NCBI GenBank assembly: GCA_024195265.1
Contig: JAJLRJ010000004.1
Span: 30,279,285-30,343,284 of the forward strand
Reading direction: 5' to 3'
Source: Dendrophyllia cribrosa
Taxonomy: Eukaryota > Cnidaria > Anthozoa > Scleractinia > Dendrophylliidae
DNA length: 64,000 nt
The number at the start of each line of letters is the position of its first letter. Position 1 is the stretch's first letter. Position numbers and translations under genes: made by a program. Shown here piece after piece: positions 43,850 to 60,809 of the stretch. Under the pieces are notes generated by a model that searched no databases, was not told the origin of the DNA, and saw nothing but the letters and a program-made list of their open reading frames with translations.

Positions 43850-44036
43850 TTGTGGAACAACTTGCCCCAAGATTTAAAAAGCGTTTGTTCTATTGGGCAG
43901 TTTAAACGGGGTATTAAGAAAGTATCTGAGATATCGGATTCCCACACGGCAATCATGTAAAGCAGTTGTACAAGTTTTAATTTTTAATTATTAACTTAAC
44001 TGATGATTCTCCGTGTTTAAATAAAGATTTACATTA
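43850..44036 (+). pseudogene. CR1/L2-like LINE 3' end inside the minisatellite
   Basis: The frame 43850-43960 reads LWNNLPQDLKSVCSIGQFKR and stops at TAA. WNxLPxxLKxxxSxxxFKR is the usual C-terminus of CR1/L2/Jockey-type polymerases. It is followed by an 80-bp 3'UTR ending GTGTTTAAATAAAGATTTAC-ATTACA. Minisatellite units lie directly on both sides, so the LINE end inserted into the array. Confidence 0.8.
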
Positions 44037-44905
44037 CAACAGCTTTCCGAACAGCTTTCCGAACAGCTTTCCGAACAGCTTTCCGTACAGCTTTCCGAAC
44101 AGCTTTCCGAACAGCTTTCCGAATAGCTTTCCGTACAGCTTTCCGGACAGCTTTCCGAACAGCTTTCCGTACAGCTTTCCGTACAGCTTTCCGTACAGCA
44201 TTCCGATCAGCTTTCCGAACAGCTTTCCGAACAGCTTTCCGAACAGCTTTCCGAACAGCTTTCCGAACGGCTTTCCGAACAGCTCTCTGAGCAGCTTTCC
44301 GAACAGCTCTCTGAGCAGCTTTCCGAACAGCTTTCCGTACAGCTTTCCGAACAGCTTTCCGTACAGCTTTCCGAACAGCTTTCCGACCAGCTTTCCGAAC
44401 AGCTTTCCGAACAGCTTTCCGAACAGCTTTCCGTACAGCTTTCCATACAGCTTTCCGTACAGCATTCCGATCAGCTTTCCGAACAGCTTTCCATACAGCT
44501 TTCCGAACAGCTTTCCGAACAGCTTTCCGAACGGCTTTCCGAACAGCTCTCTGAGCAGCTTTCCGAACAGCTCTCTGAGCAGCTTTCCGAACAGCTTTCC
44601 GAACAGCTTTCCGAACAGCTTTCCGTACAGCTTTCCGTACAGCTTTCCGTACAACTTTCCCAACAGCTTTCCGAACAGCTTTTCGTACAGCTTTCCGAAC
44701 AGCTTTCCGAACAGCTTTCCGTATAGCTTTCCGTACAGCTTTCCGAACAGCTTTCCGAACAGCTTTCCGAACAAATTTTCGAACAGCTTTCCGAACAGCT
44801 TTCCGAACAGCTTTCCGAACAGCTTTCCAAACAGCTTTCCGTACAGCTTTCCGAACAGCTTTCCGTACAGCTTCCGAACAGCTTTCCGAACACAGCTTTC
44901 CGCCG
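44037..44905. repeat. 12-bp minisatellite, second block
   Basis: About 70 more units of the same kind as at 43435. A variant succession (CATTCCGATCAG then CCATACAG) occurs in both blocks and twice in this one, showing higher-order duplications. A minus-strand frame of 332 codons is an artefact. Confidence 0.95.
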
Positions 44906-45600
44906 AAACGATTCGTTGTGTGCACTCGTGAATGTTTCAAGCATGAGATATAAACTAGACGACCATTCTCGACCAAACAAGAGGGTAAAATAAACGCCCA
45001 AAAAGCTAGCAAAGAAATCGTGCCCAAAAGAATATCACCAAGTGAAACAAATGAATGCCAGATATTTTGTACTTTATTTAACGCACCTTTACACCTATAA
45101 CTTAAACCTTAAACCCTATGAGTACACTGCTTAAATCGTTTATTTTTAGCTAGAAATGAGATATACACTCTACGATGGATAATCCATTTTTACTTATATT
45201 GGGCTTGTTATTAACTGCTTAACGTTTCAGGTACGGAAATCTGGCCATGACGTATTTCATCCTGAAATAAAACGAAAAAAAGCTTAGCCATTTGGTATTT
45301 TTTTTTTTTTTTTTACCTGTGAGAAGATATTGCCCCGCATGAGCCTCGACCGCAAGCTAGTTCCAGTTCAATGCCACGCATACGAATATGGTCTATTTGG
45401 ACACTGATCAAATAATAGTGCGAAGGTAATTGATCCCCTACGCATGCCTATAAAGCTGCCTTACGTCATCCTAATAGGAAGTGCCGGTGCCCTGGTACAA
45501 TGCATGCGCATGCTCAGCTCATCGCTCAGGCGACGGAAAAGAGCTATGTTATCGAATTTCAAACTTCTTTTAAATTTGTTTTCTTTTTACCACAACTTAA
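44906..45600. other. No gene; single arm of a hairpin repeat
   Basis: 45296-45317 is a T run. 45327-45401 matches the right arm of the hairpin at 41494-41657 (CCGCATGAGCCTCGAC .. CGAATATGGTCTATT). Confidence 0.45.
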
Positions 45601-46552
45601 GAGGCAGTGTCGCTAAAACCGTTCCACTTGATCTTGGAGTCAGAAATAGTTTTGCTTCATATTATTACCATCAATACTACTATCTATCCTTACTACTAGA
45701 ATGCAGTTGGAATGAGCAGAAAGTTTATTTTACTCCAGTTGTGAGCATTTCAATGCTAGTGTACCGTAAACGACTAAAATATGCAAATTTTAAGTGCCGT
45801 GATACAGGTTTTTTTGATGATCGTTTAAAAATACTTCGGGTCACCAACACCTTAACATTTGCACTTATTCCACAGCTTATTACCTCTTTTTATCGCTTCT
45901 GTATCATTAAGGTCTTTTCTGATGGTAATCGCTGAGAAATGCAAATGTTCAATTTACTAATTAAACTAAGACACACAAACTGCTCGAAATAGCGACTTTT
46001 AAACTTCCCAAAATTCTCACATGTGGCACCTAGGCAAGACCTAAATACTCGTTCTAGGCAAAGACTAAGAACTATTTTGTAGAATTATCCAATAAAACTT
46101 GTGGCACAATGCGATACTAAGTAATGAGTTTGAACTTAAGTTCGCCATTTTCTGTTGATGTTGTCTTGCGTGACACAAATTTCTATTCCAGACTACTGTC
46201 TTGTTGTCGAATTCTTGTCACTTCATTTATCGATATTTCGGCTTAATTTAAGTAAAATTGAAAACAGATACAATGTAGGTCTTCACACAATAAATCGCTT
46301 TTCTTGTGCACCAGTTTTTGCGGTACTTGACCCGAGAGCTACAATGTAGGTGAAAATATTTGCCACTCACCATGCTCCTGACCAGTGTTCTATAAATAAC
46401 TCTTCCCGTCGAATGACTTGGCGGTTTCATAAACAGTAAGAGATAATATTTGCCTCTTCAACGTGAGATACCAGATGGAATCACTAAGATGAACCTAGTT
46501 TTGCACATAATTCTGGACCGAGTTCTGGAGGAGAAACGATGAACGATTCGCT

Positions 46553-47160
46553 CTTGCAACTGCATCCATTTCTCTCTTCAGTTTTTGGGGTGTTACAATA
46601 TCTTGAAAATATTTCACCCTTAATTGTGGGATTAACCCTTAATCTTCTTCCTTAGTAACCACGCTCGTGTAATATAGCCTATTGTTTTGTGCAATAACTT
46701 CAGTTGACCTTAGGCCTTGATCCTGTAATATTCATCTGCTATTAAACATCCTTGAATACTACACTTGGCCTCCTCTCTTCGATTCGCCTCCGATAACCGC
46801 ACATTAATAGCTAGCCTGTGATGGTAAATATTATGAGTTATGGTCCTAGAGGAGATCTGCGATGTCATTTATCTTGGCAGCCATCTTAGATTTTACCCAA
46901 AATTCAAATTCATCGGAACTGTGCGGAAATTCAACATTTTTTTATGCTAGAGTTTTAAAATATGATATAATTAAACATTTTGCTGCTTTATTTTAGCATG
47001 TTATATTTTTATCTCACGTGACTTACATGTATGACGTCATATACCGTTACCATAGCAACCGATTCAAACCAAACCTTGCCGTAATGTGTCTCAAGAATAA
47101 ACAAACAGCCAATAAAGACAGAATATGCTGAAAAAAATACTCCTGAAAAAATAGCACAAC
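46553..47160. other. Element interior, no gene seen
   Basis: No clear frame. Confidence 0.35.
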
Positions 47161-47211
47161 CCCCCCACCCCTCCACCCCCCTCCAACCCCCTCCACCCCC
47201 CCCCCCCCCCC
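47161..47211. repeat. C-rich tract
   Basis: C runs with CTCCACCCCC words, ending in about 17 C. Confidence 0.9.
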
Positions 47212-47245
47212 GGGATGTCATATGAAAGAGTGGAAATGTGTCTAT

Positions 47246-47303
47246 CTTTCCACTCTTATAATAGTCCCACTCTTATAATAGTCCCACTCTTATAATAGTC
47301 CCA
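47246..47303. repeat. Threefold CCCACTCTTATAATAGT repeat
   Basis: Three 17-bp units in tandem directly before the LINE tail. Confidence 0.9.
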
Positions 47304-47406
47304 CACGGCAATCATGTAAAGCAGTTGTACAAGTTTTAATTTTTAATTATTAACTTAACTGATGATTCTACGTGTTTAAATAAAGATTTACATTACATTA
47401 CATTAC
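47300..47406 (+). repeat. LINE 3' tail with (CATTA)n
   Basis: Matches the last ~100 bp of the LINE end at 43850-44036 (CACACGGCAATCATGTAAAG through GTGTTTAAATAAAGATTTAC) and ends in three CATTA units. It abuts the coding exon candidate at 47398 and appears to provide that frame's stop. Confidence 0.8.
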
Positions 47407-47718
47407 AAAGATCATAGACGTCAAAACTAGTAGTTGCGTCCGATTCCGTCGTGGGATACTGTAAAATAAAATGCAGAGATCAGATTCCGGAATAAGGGCT
47501 TCAATATCTTGATTTTCACCTGCCCCTTGCTGTGATGCGTGATCCATTGATGAAGCATCTTGTCCTCGAAGAGAAACGTGAAAAGAAACCTGTCGCTCCT
47601 CGTTCTCAAACAGCCTTTCATTCCTTGAATTACACATGCTAGGAGGGGGATTATGGAGGGGACGGGGGTAGAGATCACGTTTCATAGAAACTAAGTCAGC
47701 CTCTCCATGTCTCAAACG
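47398..47718 (-). CDS. Candidate exon 2, unknown protein in the TTAA element
   Basis: On the minus strand the acceptor CGTTTTTTTTAG precedes RLRHGEADLVSMKRDLYPRP and a 106-codon frame rich in Arg, Asn and Glu (NERLFENEERQVSFHVS). It enters in phase 0, matching exon 1. The stop TAA falls in the CATTA tail of a LINE inserted at its 3' side, so the natural C-terminus was probably lost. No family recognised. Confidence 0.4.
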   Translation of the reverse strand, partial: RLRHGEADLVSMKRDLYPRPLHNPPPSMCNSRNERLFENEERQVSFHVSLRGQDASSMDHASQQGAGENQDIEALIPESDLCILFYSIPRRNRTQLLVLTSMIFVM

Positions 47719-47791
47719 CTAAAAAAAACGTTTCACGCGTTATGAAGTGACGGTAATACCTTAGTGCGCATAAAAGTGGCATTGGTCTTAC

Positions 47792-47947
47792 CATCAAGAC
47801 CTTTTTTGAACTGTCTCTCCAACTCGGATAAAATCCAGATATGCGTTTCTCAAAATTCTCGAACACTTTACGGGCCAAAAAGCAATATTTAAATTCTGCT
47901 TTTTTCAAGTGGCGGTGCCCGTAAACCAGTGCAACGTTTTTCGTCAA
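47792..47947 (-). CDS. Candidate exon 1, unknown protein in the TTAA element
   Basis: On the minus strand a 52-codon frame (TKNVALVYGHRHLKKAEFKY, ..RISGFYPSWRDSSKKVLM) lies between an acceptor AATCTTAAG and a good donor ATG|GTAAGA, phase 0 at both ends. It joins the exon at 47398-47718 without a stop. The start must lie upstream (higher coordinates). Function unknown. It could be the element's own gene or captured host sequence. Confidence 0.4.
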
Positions 47948-48239
47948 CTTAAGATTTTATTGCTTGACTTTCAAAATCAACAAAAATTGAATCGGTGTTG
48001 GCCATGGAAAACAGTCTGCACATAAAATAGCGTTTCGGGTTCGAAAAGAGCCAAACGTTTCCTTTCTCGACGAGGGTTTTTAAAAAAAATTCAGGTAAGG
48101 TTTTGTTCTGTAGTTGTAAGGGCTCACGTACTTTGCGAAGTCGGCACTGACCAATCAGAAAAAACAATCAAGTACGAAATTGACACAAAAGAGCGTTTTG
48201 CGCGCGCTCGAAATACCACCCCCATCTCCTTCCTGTCCG

Positions 48240-49060
48240 GATCACCTGTCCGAACACAATAGTAATTGGTCATTTCCTTAAATTGAAGGGAAGGAAAAAT
48301 CAAGGACTGTACATGTGGCGAAGTTGAAGTGCGTAAATGAACATGTCACTTATTTTGTGCCCAGAGCACCGAGGAAGAGTGAGCGAGAAAAAAGCCTTTG
48401 CTCTTCCCACGTCCATTCCAAGTCTTTCTTTTTCTTTAATTTTCGGCCAGTCTCTCTCGTTTCCGATAACCCAATTTTCTCTGAGTCTGTCAGATCGTGC
48501 CCACAAAGGAGTGGTCTTAAAGCCAACGTGCCACTGGTTGGGGCAAAGTGAGAAGCCTTTGTCTTTAAAACGGGGAATCTTAGGGTCTCTTAGGGTATTT
48601 ACTATCTGAATATCTTAATAAAAGCAAACTTTCAAGAAATTCAGGCCCTGCAACGTGGTCCTTTGACTGCTTAAAAACAGGATCACAAAGCCACGGGGGG
48701 TTCTGTTTTAAAGAAGTGGCCATGACTAAATTCACTAAAGTTTACTTAAAGAGGACACACCCTATTCAGGGTTACAAGGGTTATACAAGACTGACCGCCA
48801 ATCTGATAAACCACATGGAAAAAATCACTGGCCTGAAAATAAGAATAGACTGCAATATCCTGTTTGCATGAAACATCACATGGGGTTTGAATCTTTTTGT
48901 CAGTTCTTTCTTCTGATAGAGCGGGGGATATCAGGGAGGGAGGGAGGAGATCCTGATTGCCTGTCAGAATACAATGGTTTTAGTCATTTCCTTATTAAAA
49001 AGAGTAAGAAAAACCAAGGATCTGTAAATGTGGCGAAGTTGAAGTGTGTATAAGAACGTG
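48240..49060. repeat. Direct repeat pair (about 48240-48345 and 48950-49056)
   Basis: Both hold TGTC.GAA.ACAAT..T..GTCATTTCCTTA and CAAGGA.CTGTA.ATGTGGCGAAGTTGAAGTG. Moderately diverged copies inside the TTAA element, of unknown role. Confidence 0.6.
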
Positions 49061-50142
49061 TGAATGATTTTGTGTCACCAGACTTTACAAACAGCATGCT
49101 TATTTTAATTTGTCTTTTAATTTATGCAAAAATACACAATATGCGATACAGTGTAACGCAACTTTGACAACATTACACAAGAGCTCACAAGCTATTGTAG
49201 GAGTGAATCGTTCATCGTTTCTCCTCCAGAACTCGGTCCAGAATTATGTGCAAAACTATGTTCATCTTAGTGATTCCTTCTGGTATCTCACGTTGAAGAG
49301 GCAAATATTATCTCTTACTGTTTATGAAACCGCCATGTCATTCGATGGGAAGAATTATTTATAGAACACTGGTTAGGAGCAAAGTGAGTGGCTAATATTT
49401 TCACCTAGCTTTTCACTATAGCAAGCATAAGAAAAGCGATTTATTGTGTGAAGACCTACATTGCATCTGTTTTCAATTTTACTTAAATTAAGCCGAAATA
49501 TCGATAAATGAAGTGACAAGAATTTGACAACAAGACAGTAGTCTGGAATAGAACTTGAATTTGTGTCACGCAAGACAACATCAACAGAAAATGGCGAACT
49601 TAAGTTCAAACTCATTACTTAGTATCGCATTGTGCCACTAGTTTTATTGGATAATTCTACAAAATAGTTTTTAGTCTTTGCCTAGAACGAGTATTTAGGT
49701 CTTGCCTAGGTGCCACATGTGAGAATTTTGGGAAGTTTAAAAGTCGCTATTTCGAGCAGTTTGTGTGTCTTAGTTTAATTAGTAAATTGAACATTTGCAT
49801 TTCTCAGCGATTACGATCAGAAAATACCTAAATGATACAGAAGCGATAAAAAGAGGTAATAAGCTGTGGAATAAGTGCAAATGTTAAAGTGTTGGTGGCC
49901 CGAAGTATTTTTAAACGATCATCAAAAAAACCTGTATCACGGCACTCAAAATTTGCATATTTTAGTCGTTTACGGTACACCAGCATTGAAATGCTCACAA
50001 CTGGAGTAAAATAAACTTTCTGCTCATTCCAACTGCATTCTAGTAGTAAGGATAGATAGTAGTATTGATGGTAATAATATGAAGCAAAACTATTTCTGAC
50101 TCCGAGATCGAGTGGAACGGTTTTAGCGACACTGCCTCTTAA

Positions 50143-50678
50143 TCCCGCTGACATTTATCAACAATACTTGCTCATAAATAGGTATTAGACAAGAAACCTG
50201 CCGTAGTTTTTTGTTTTCCCGCCAAAAGTGCTTTAGTTCCGAAGGGAAACATGACAAAATAAGATCATGCTTCCAAACGAAAGCGTACATGGGAATTTGG
50301 ACACTATTAACAGTAGTGTTATTCAATTACAAGATGATAATTTAAGGGCTTCAGCAAAACTTCGCATAAATCCAAAATAAAAGATAAAATTTGATTGTTA
50401 CATAAGTCTCGATTTGGAAGTCATTTTCTATGCAAAATTAAACACGTGGCATATAAATGTATAACTCGCCGAAAGTCAATTTCTCTTTTTTTGTTTTTGT
50501 TCCTCTGAACTAATAAGGCACTGACGGAAGCAAATACGTCAGATTTCTTTTCTTGCTAGTGCATATTTATGAGCAATAAATGAGCTAACTAAGACATTTT
50601 TTAAGGCCTGTCAGCGATTGCTCGATATTTTAAAGACAGTCGCTCTTAATTTTTATAAGTATTAACTACTATACTTAC
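50143..50678. other. No exon resolved
   Basis: Lies just 3' of the last visible Kunitz exon (on the minus strand). A terminal exon is expected here or further down, but I could not identify one. Confidence 0.35.
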
Positions 50679-56289
<5,611 letters not shown>

Positions 56290-56978
56290 TTCCGTTTCCT
56301 TTCGGATCAACAATTGGAAGATTTGCAATCAAATCTAGATCTGTTGATGGAAAAAAAATTAAAGCTTTAATGCGCGAGTTATGTAAAATTACTAAGCGCG
56401 GTCATATTTTTTAAGTTTCCATTTTAATACGCAAGAGATTGATGTTATGTGTTTAGATATGTAAAACTACTAGCCGGTTATATCTTTTTTCGTTTGACGC
56501 AGGTTGATAAAATCTATGGAAGGAAAAGGATCTGTTTGTACAGAATATTTTTACACAGACATTTTTGCAACGTGTTTTGTTAGCTGGCTATTAAATAAAA
56601 TATAGATACGGGCTAAAGTAATACTCATACTCTTATTAATACTCAGTTAAGTACTAACTTTTTGGACATGCATTAAAATGGCATATAACAATTGGGTCAT
56701 AAAACGTGGCTCTATTCAACTTTGAGTTTGTGACTATTGAAAGGAAAGTAACTGAGATGTACTTTCCTGTGGGGATGTTTACAGTGCTGTAAAATCCGAT
56801 TTCATGGACTTTTGTTTGCTTTTCAAAATTCCATAATTTAACTGGAAGGGTAGTTAAACCTGCACTAGATCTGAACCTTTTCAACATTTCATTTTTTTAT
56901 TTAATGTATACATGGCATAAATGCATGTACAGAATGTCTCAATTTTGTGTTGCGAAGTTGTTTGGAATAAATAGAGGT

Positions 56979-57113
56979 TATTCAGCGTGAAGTTGTGTAA
57001 TACGGCTAATTATTTTTACGAGTCAACTTTATTTTTTCGAGCCTTTAGGCCAGAAAAAATAAAACTGACGAGTAAAAATGCCCAACTGTATTACACAACT
57101 TTTCGCTGAATAA
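56979..57113. mobile_element. Hairpin MITE
   Basis: TTATTCAGCGTGAAGTTGTG pairs with CACAACTTTTCGCTGAATAA. Arms continue through TTTTTACGAGTCA and TTTATTTTTTC to the loop GAGCCTTTAGGCC. About 60-bp arms. Confidence 0.82.
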
Positions 57114-57359
57114 ATTGTTTATTATACGACAGTAACTTCTCCTAAAACTAAGTTTTTGAAACTGTTTTTCCTAGCGCGCGGTCAGAAGAGTGTAACAACG
57201 TGTCATATTTGCCCTCGTTTTGATGCGTATTTGCATTCTGGAATGCTACGTGGAATAATAAAGTTCAACATCCTACAAAAGCGAAATTTCTAGCAACTTC
57301 AAAGTTGCGTTGCTTCAACGGTACGGTATAAACCAGAGTCCTAAAGAACAAAAATTGTA

Positions 57360-59000
57360 TACATACCAGCCTATTAAGTCTTCTTCACTCGCTGCGCTTT
57401 ACAGGGAAAAAACGACCTCTTGATTTAAAGGCTAAAGCTGAATATATAGCCGTAAACAGAAACAATATTTTTTATCTCGCATGGCAACGGTATCATTGCT
57501 AGGATATCCTCCCACTCCGCTTCAGTGAGGAGAACAAGCACTCGACGAACCCTTAGGACGGCTGCGTTGGAGGGTAATATAAGTTGAAAGGAAATATAAA
57601 TATGCAAAATGATATTATAATTCAACACATTGATACACTGCCCAAATATGGTCAAAAAGTTATCGATATACGCTTAATGTCTACATGACGTATATCCAAC
57701 GATGGAGGTAAATTTCGCATTTTGACAAGAGAATGCAAAAATGACGGACCGGCCTCGATTTTTTTTCTTCAAACTGTGCTTTTTTATCAATGTGAAGACT
57801 ATCGCGGCCTCGTCGGCTAAGAATTAGGCGATATCACGCGCGCTTTCGCGCTATAATAGTTAGTTATTTAGCTTCAGCAATCTACATCTTCCCGCTTTAT
57901 CATATGTTTAAATTATTCTCTTAGTATTCTTCACTCACTGCGTTTTGTAGAGTCCGTATCAGTAAAAACGAACGCTTGATTAAAGAACACCGAGGCTGAA
58001 TATATCACTTTAACCGTAAACAGCAACAACCTGTTTTATCTTGCATGAAAATGGTATCGTTGCTGGGATGTCCTCCCACTCCGCTACAGTGAGGGGGAGA
58101 ACCACGTGACGTATCCTAAGGCAGCTGCGTTGGAGGCTACTTTAAGTCGAAAGGAAATATAACTGAACATGCAAAATGATATTAGCTTCAGCAATCTATC
58201 TTCTCGCTTTAGCAGATGTTTAAAGTAGACCCATCAATTTGTGTATACCATATTCTTGAGTCTTAAAGCTTACGACAATAAGTCTTCTTCACTCACTGCG
58301 CTTTACAGAGTGCGTATAGGTAATAACAAACTCTTGATTTAAGGAGGTTGAAGCTAAATATATATCCGTAAACAGCAACAACATTTTTCATCTCGCATGA
58401 CAACGGTATCGTTGCTAGGATATCCTCCCACTCCGCTTCAGTGAAGGGGGGAACCACGTGACAAACCCTACGGACGGCTGCGTTGAAGGCTACTTCAAGT
58501 TGAAAGGAAATATAAACATGCAAAATGATATTAGCTTCAGCAATCTATCTTCCCACTTTAGCAAATGTCTAAAGTTGCATTGACCCATCAATTTGTGGAT
58601 ACCATATTCTCTAGTCTTAAAGCTTACGGCATAAGTCTTCTTCACCAACTGCTCTTTTCTTTTCGAGTTCGTATAGGTGAAAACGAACTCTTGATTTAAA
58701 GGCCGAGGCTGAATATATAAACGTAAACAGCAACAACCATTTTATCTCGCATGACAACGGTATCGTTTCTAGGATGTCCTCCCACTCCGCTTCAGTGAGG
58801 GGGAGAACCACGTGACGAACCCTACGGACGGCTGCGTTGGAGGTAAGCAGCAAAAGCATTTTTTATCTCGCATGGCAACGGTATCATTGCTAGGATGTCC
58901 TCCCACTCCGCTTCTTTCAATGAGGAGGAGGAGCACGCGTCAAACCTTTAGGACCTCTACTTGGAGGCTACTATAAACTGAAAGAAAATATAACGAATAT
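57360..59000 (-). CDS. Tandem array of about 355-bp units with a repeated coding motif
   Basis: On the minus strand five diverged copies carry NAAVRRVRHVVLPLTEAEWE followed by DILATIPLSCEMK or a variant. Their TGGGAGGAYATCC cores lie near 57508, 58070, 58426, 58780 and 58898. Three copies keep the frame; the second (about 57960-58175) is frameshifted and the fifth is short and altered. A T/C-rich stretch and AG precede each motif and GTTGTT follows, so each could be an exon, though the donors are poor. No known domain recognised. A tandemly duplicated exon, possibly decaying, is the simplest reading. Confidence 0.4.
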
Positions 59001-60415
59001 TTAAAAACCTTCAATTTGTGGATACCTTATTCTTTTGTCTAAAATCTAAGGCATTTGTTTAAAACAGAGAAATTTGAGCTACTTTTATTAATCAAAAGAA
59101 AAATAACATGCCCAGAAATTGTTTCTTATGTTACCTTAATGTGTGAAGAAACATTTTCTGCTTTGAATCTTCAAGTTGTGAAAGAACGTTTTTAGGGCCC
59201 TATATCGACTAAATAATATATTTTTTTCCTCTTCGATGTAAATGATTGTTTTTTTGTACCAAAACTTAATCAGTTTAAATCCCAGTTAAATCCTGGCGAC
59301 GAGCTTTTTTCAAAAAGCAAATTTATAATTATAGTTGTTAAACTGACAATTTCAAATCTATTTTCGGTACTGGGCAAACCGAGATCTCAAATATATACAT
59401 GGCATAAATGTATGTTTAGGCTTACTTTGTGTTGGGAAATTGAAATTGTATCAAATATCACTACAAAAGTGATACCTCTGGCACCCAGTATAACTTCAAC
59501 GTGGCTCACTCAACGATACGGTAAAACCAGTCAGTGACGCTAATAAGATCCTAAAGCTAATAATACACAGCTTTCACCATCAAACTTCGGAGCTAATTGC
59601 TCATCAGGTATCATAAAATAGCCAATATAACTGAAGTAGATTTGCGGTGAATTCTGGACGTTACGTTTCTTCGGGAACAAAGATGCCTTGTAAAAATATA
59701 TAAAGGCGTGCGATTCCCAGCCACACTTGTTTCCATAGGTGGCATTTCATTATACAAAACGGATAATTTTAGCCCTTGTCAGTCAAAACGCGCGGGAGGA
59801 AGAATCATCTGACATTTATCTGCTACTGCTGTTTTCTCGCTATGTAGAGTAAAATTAGGTTATTCTTCTCCGTGACCAGTTTAGCCATAAATGAAAAAAA
59901 CTTTAGCTGAGATAAAACTAGTTAAAATATTGGTCCGACGTTTCGAACTCTTACTTCAGTCCGTCATCAGGGACGCTTAGCCGTAAATTATATGGTTCAC
60001 GTTCAGGTTGATTGCTCCCACGCTACCCGTGTTTCGATCTTTAGCAATTTCCTTTTATTCGCCAAAACGATGGTTTTTATACCAATTGCAGAAAAATGAT
60101 AATAAGCAGGACATTTGTTTTACTCTACATGTACCCTCTCGCCGCTTTTCCGTCGTGTAAGCAACCATAAGAACATTTATTAATTAATCCATGCATGATT
60201 CGTTGACCATAAGTCAATTTCACAGTGAAGATAATATACCATGTATGAATGTTTTTGTCTCTTACGTTGCCGTTTTAATGGCATTCAGGTAAAGCATTTA
60301 AAAGTTCTAATCTTTTAATCCAATCCTCAATTGTTTAGTCCACTGTACTATCTCCACATGCCTCTATCAAAATATGATTTTCCTCAGTGGGAGCAATCAT
60401 TGTGTTTCACTGTCA
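59001..60415. other. No confident gene
   Basis: TATATAAAGG near 59697 is TATA-like. CCGACGTTTCGAACTCTTAC..GTCATCAGGGAC (about 59935-59975) looks like dispersed-repeat sequence. Confidence 0.35.
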
Positions 60416-60459
60416 AGTGAAAGTCAAGAATCTCGTCAACAATACAGGAGCCCACGCGT

Positions 60460-60802
60460 TCTTCTTGGAAGATTGCGTTCACGATCTCTTTGTAACATTT
60501 CATGCAGCTTCTGGGACTTTTACATCGGTCAATAGCATTTTTCTTTCACAACACAACATTCAGCATCGTGAAATGTCACAAAGAGATCGTAAACGTAATC
60601 TTCCGCGAAAAATTCTTGAACTCGTGCATCTGTTTCTTTTCCTTGATAAATTTCGTCAAAACATAACTTTACCAACATTTTCTTGTGACTTGTTTACAAG
60701 ATTCTTGACTGGTTGATGCCATTAAATTCATCTAAGCATAACTTTACCAGCTTTTTGTGTGCGCTGTTTACCGTCAAGTTTGTTGACTGGGTGATGCCAT
60801 TT
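60460..60802. repeat. Hairpin plus 75-bp tandem duplication
   Basis: GGAAGATTGCGTTCACGATC (60468) pairs with GATCGTAAACGTAATCTTCC (60587). After it, CATAACTTTACCA..TTGACTGG.TGATGCCATT occurs twice (about 60661 and 60738). The 109- and 125-codon frames here overlap these structures and lack other support. Confidence 0.55.
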
Positions 60803-60809
60803 TTACCAG

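Larger units (their letters stand above)
45601..50138. mobile_element. 4.5-kb TTAA element with 0.95-kb inverted arms
   Basis: The left arm (45601 to about 46552) and right arm (about 49198 to 50138) are near-identical inverses. Ends are GAGGCAGTGTCGCTAAAACC and its inverse. TTAA lies immediately outside each end (45597-45600, 50139-50142), the signature of piggyBac-type insertion. A shared ~106-codon frame (LRGSVAKTVPLDLGVRNSF, then YYYHQYYYLSLLLECSW) reads inward in both arms with about two amino-acid differences. It has no domain I know. The 2.6-kb centre carries exon-like coding sequence (47398-47947), a LINE tail and poly-C, but no recognisable transposase. Confidence 0.8.

Noticed and set aside
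44029..45027. 332-codon minus-strand frame of RKAV repeats
   Set aside because: The 12-bp minisatellite has no stop in any minus frame; length alone explains it.
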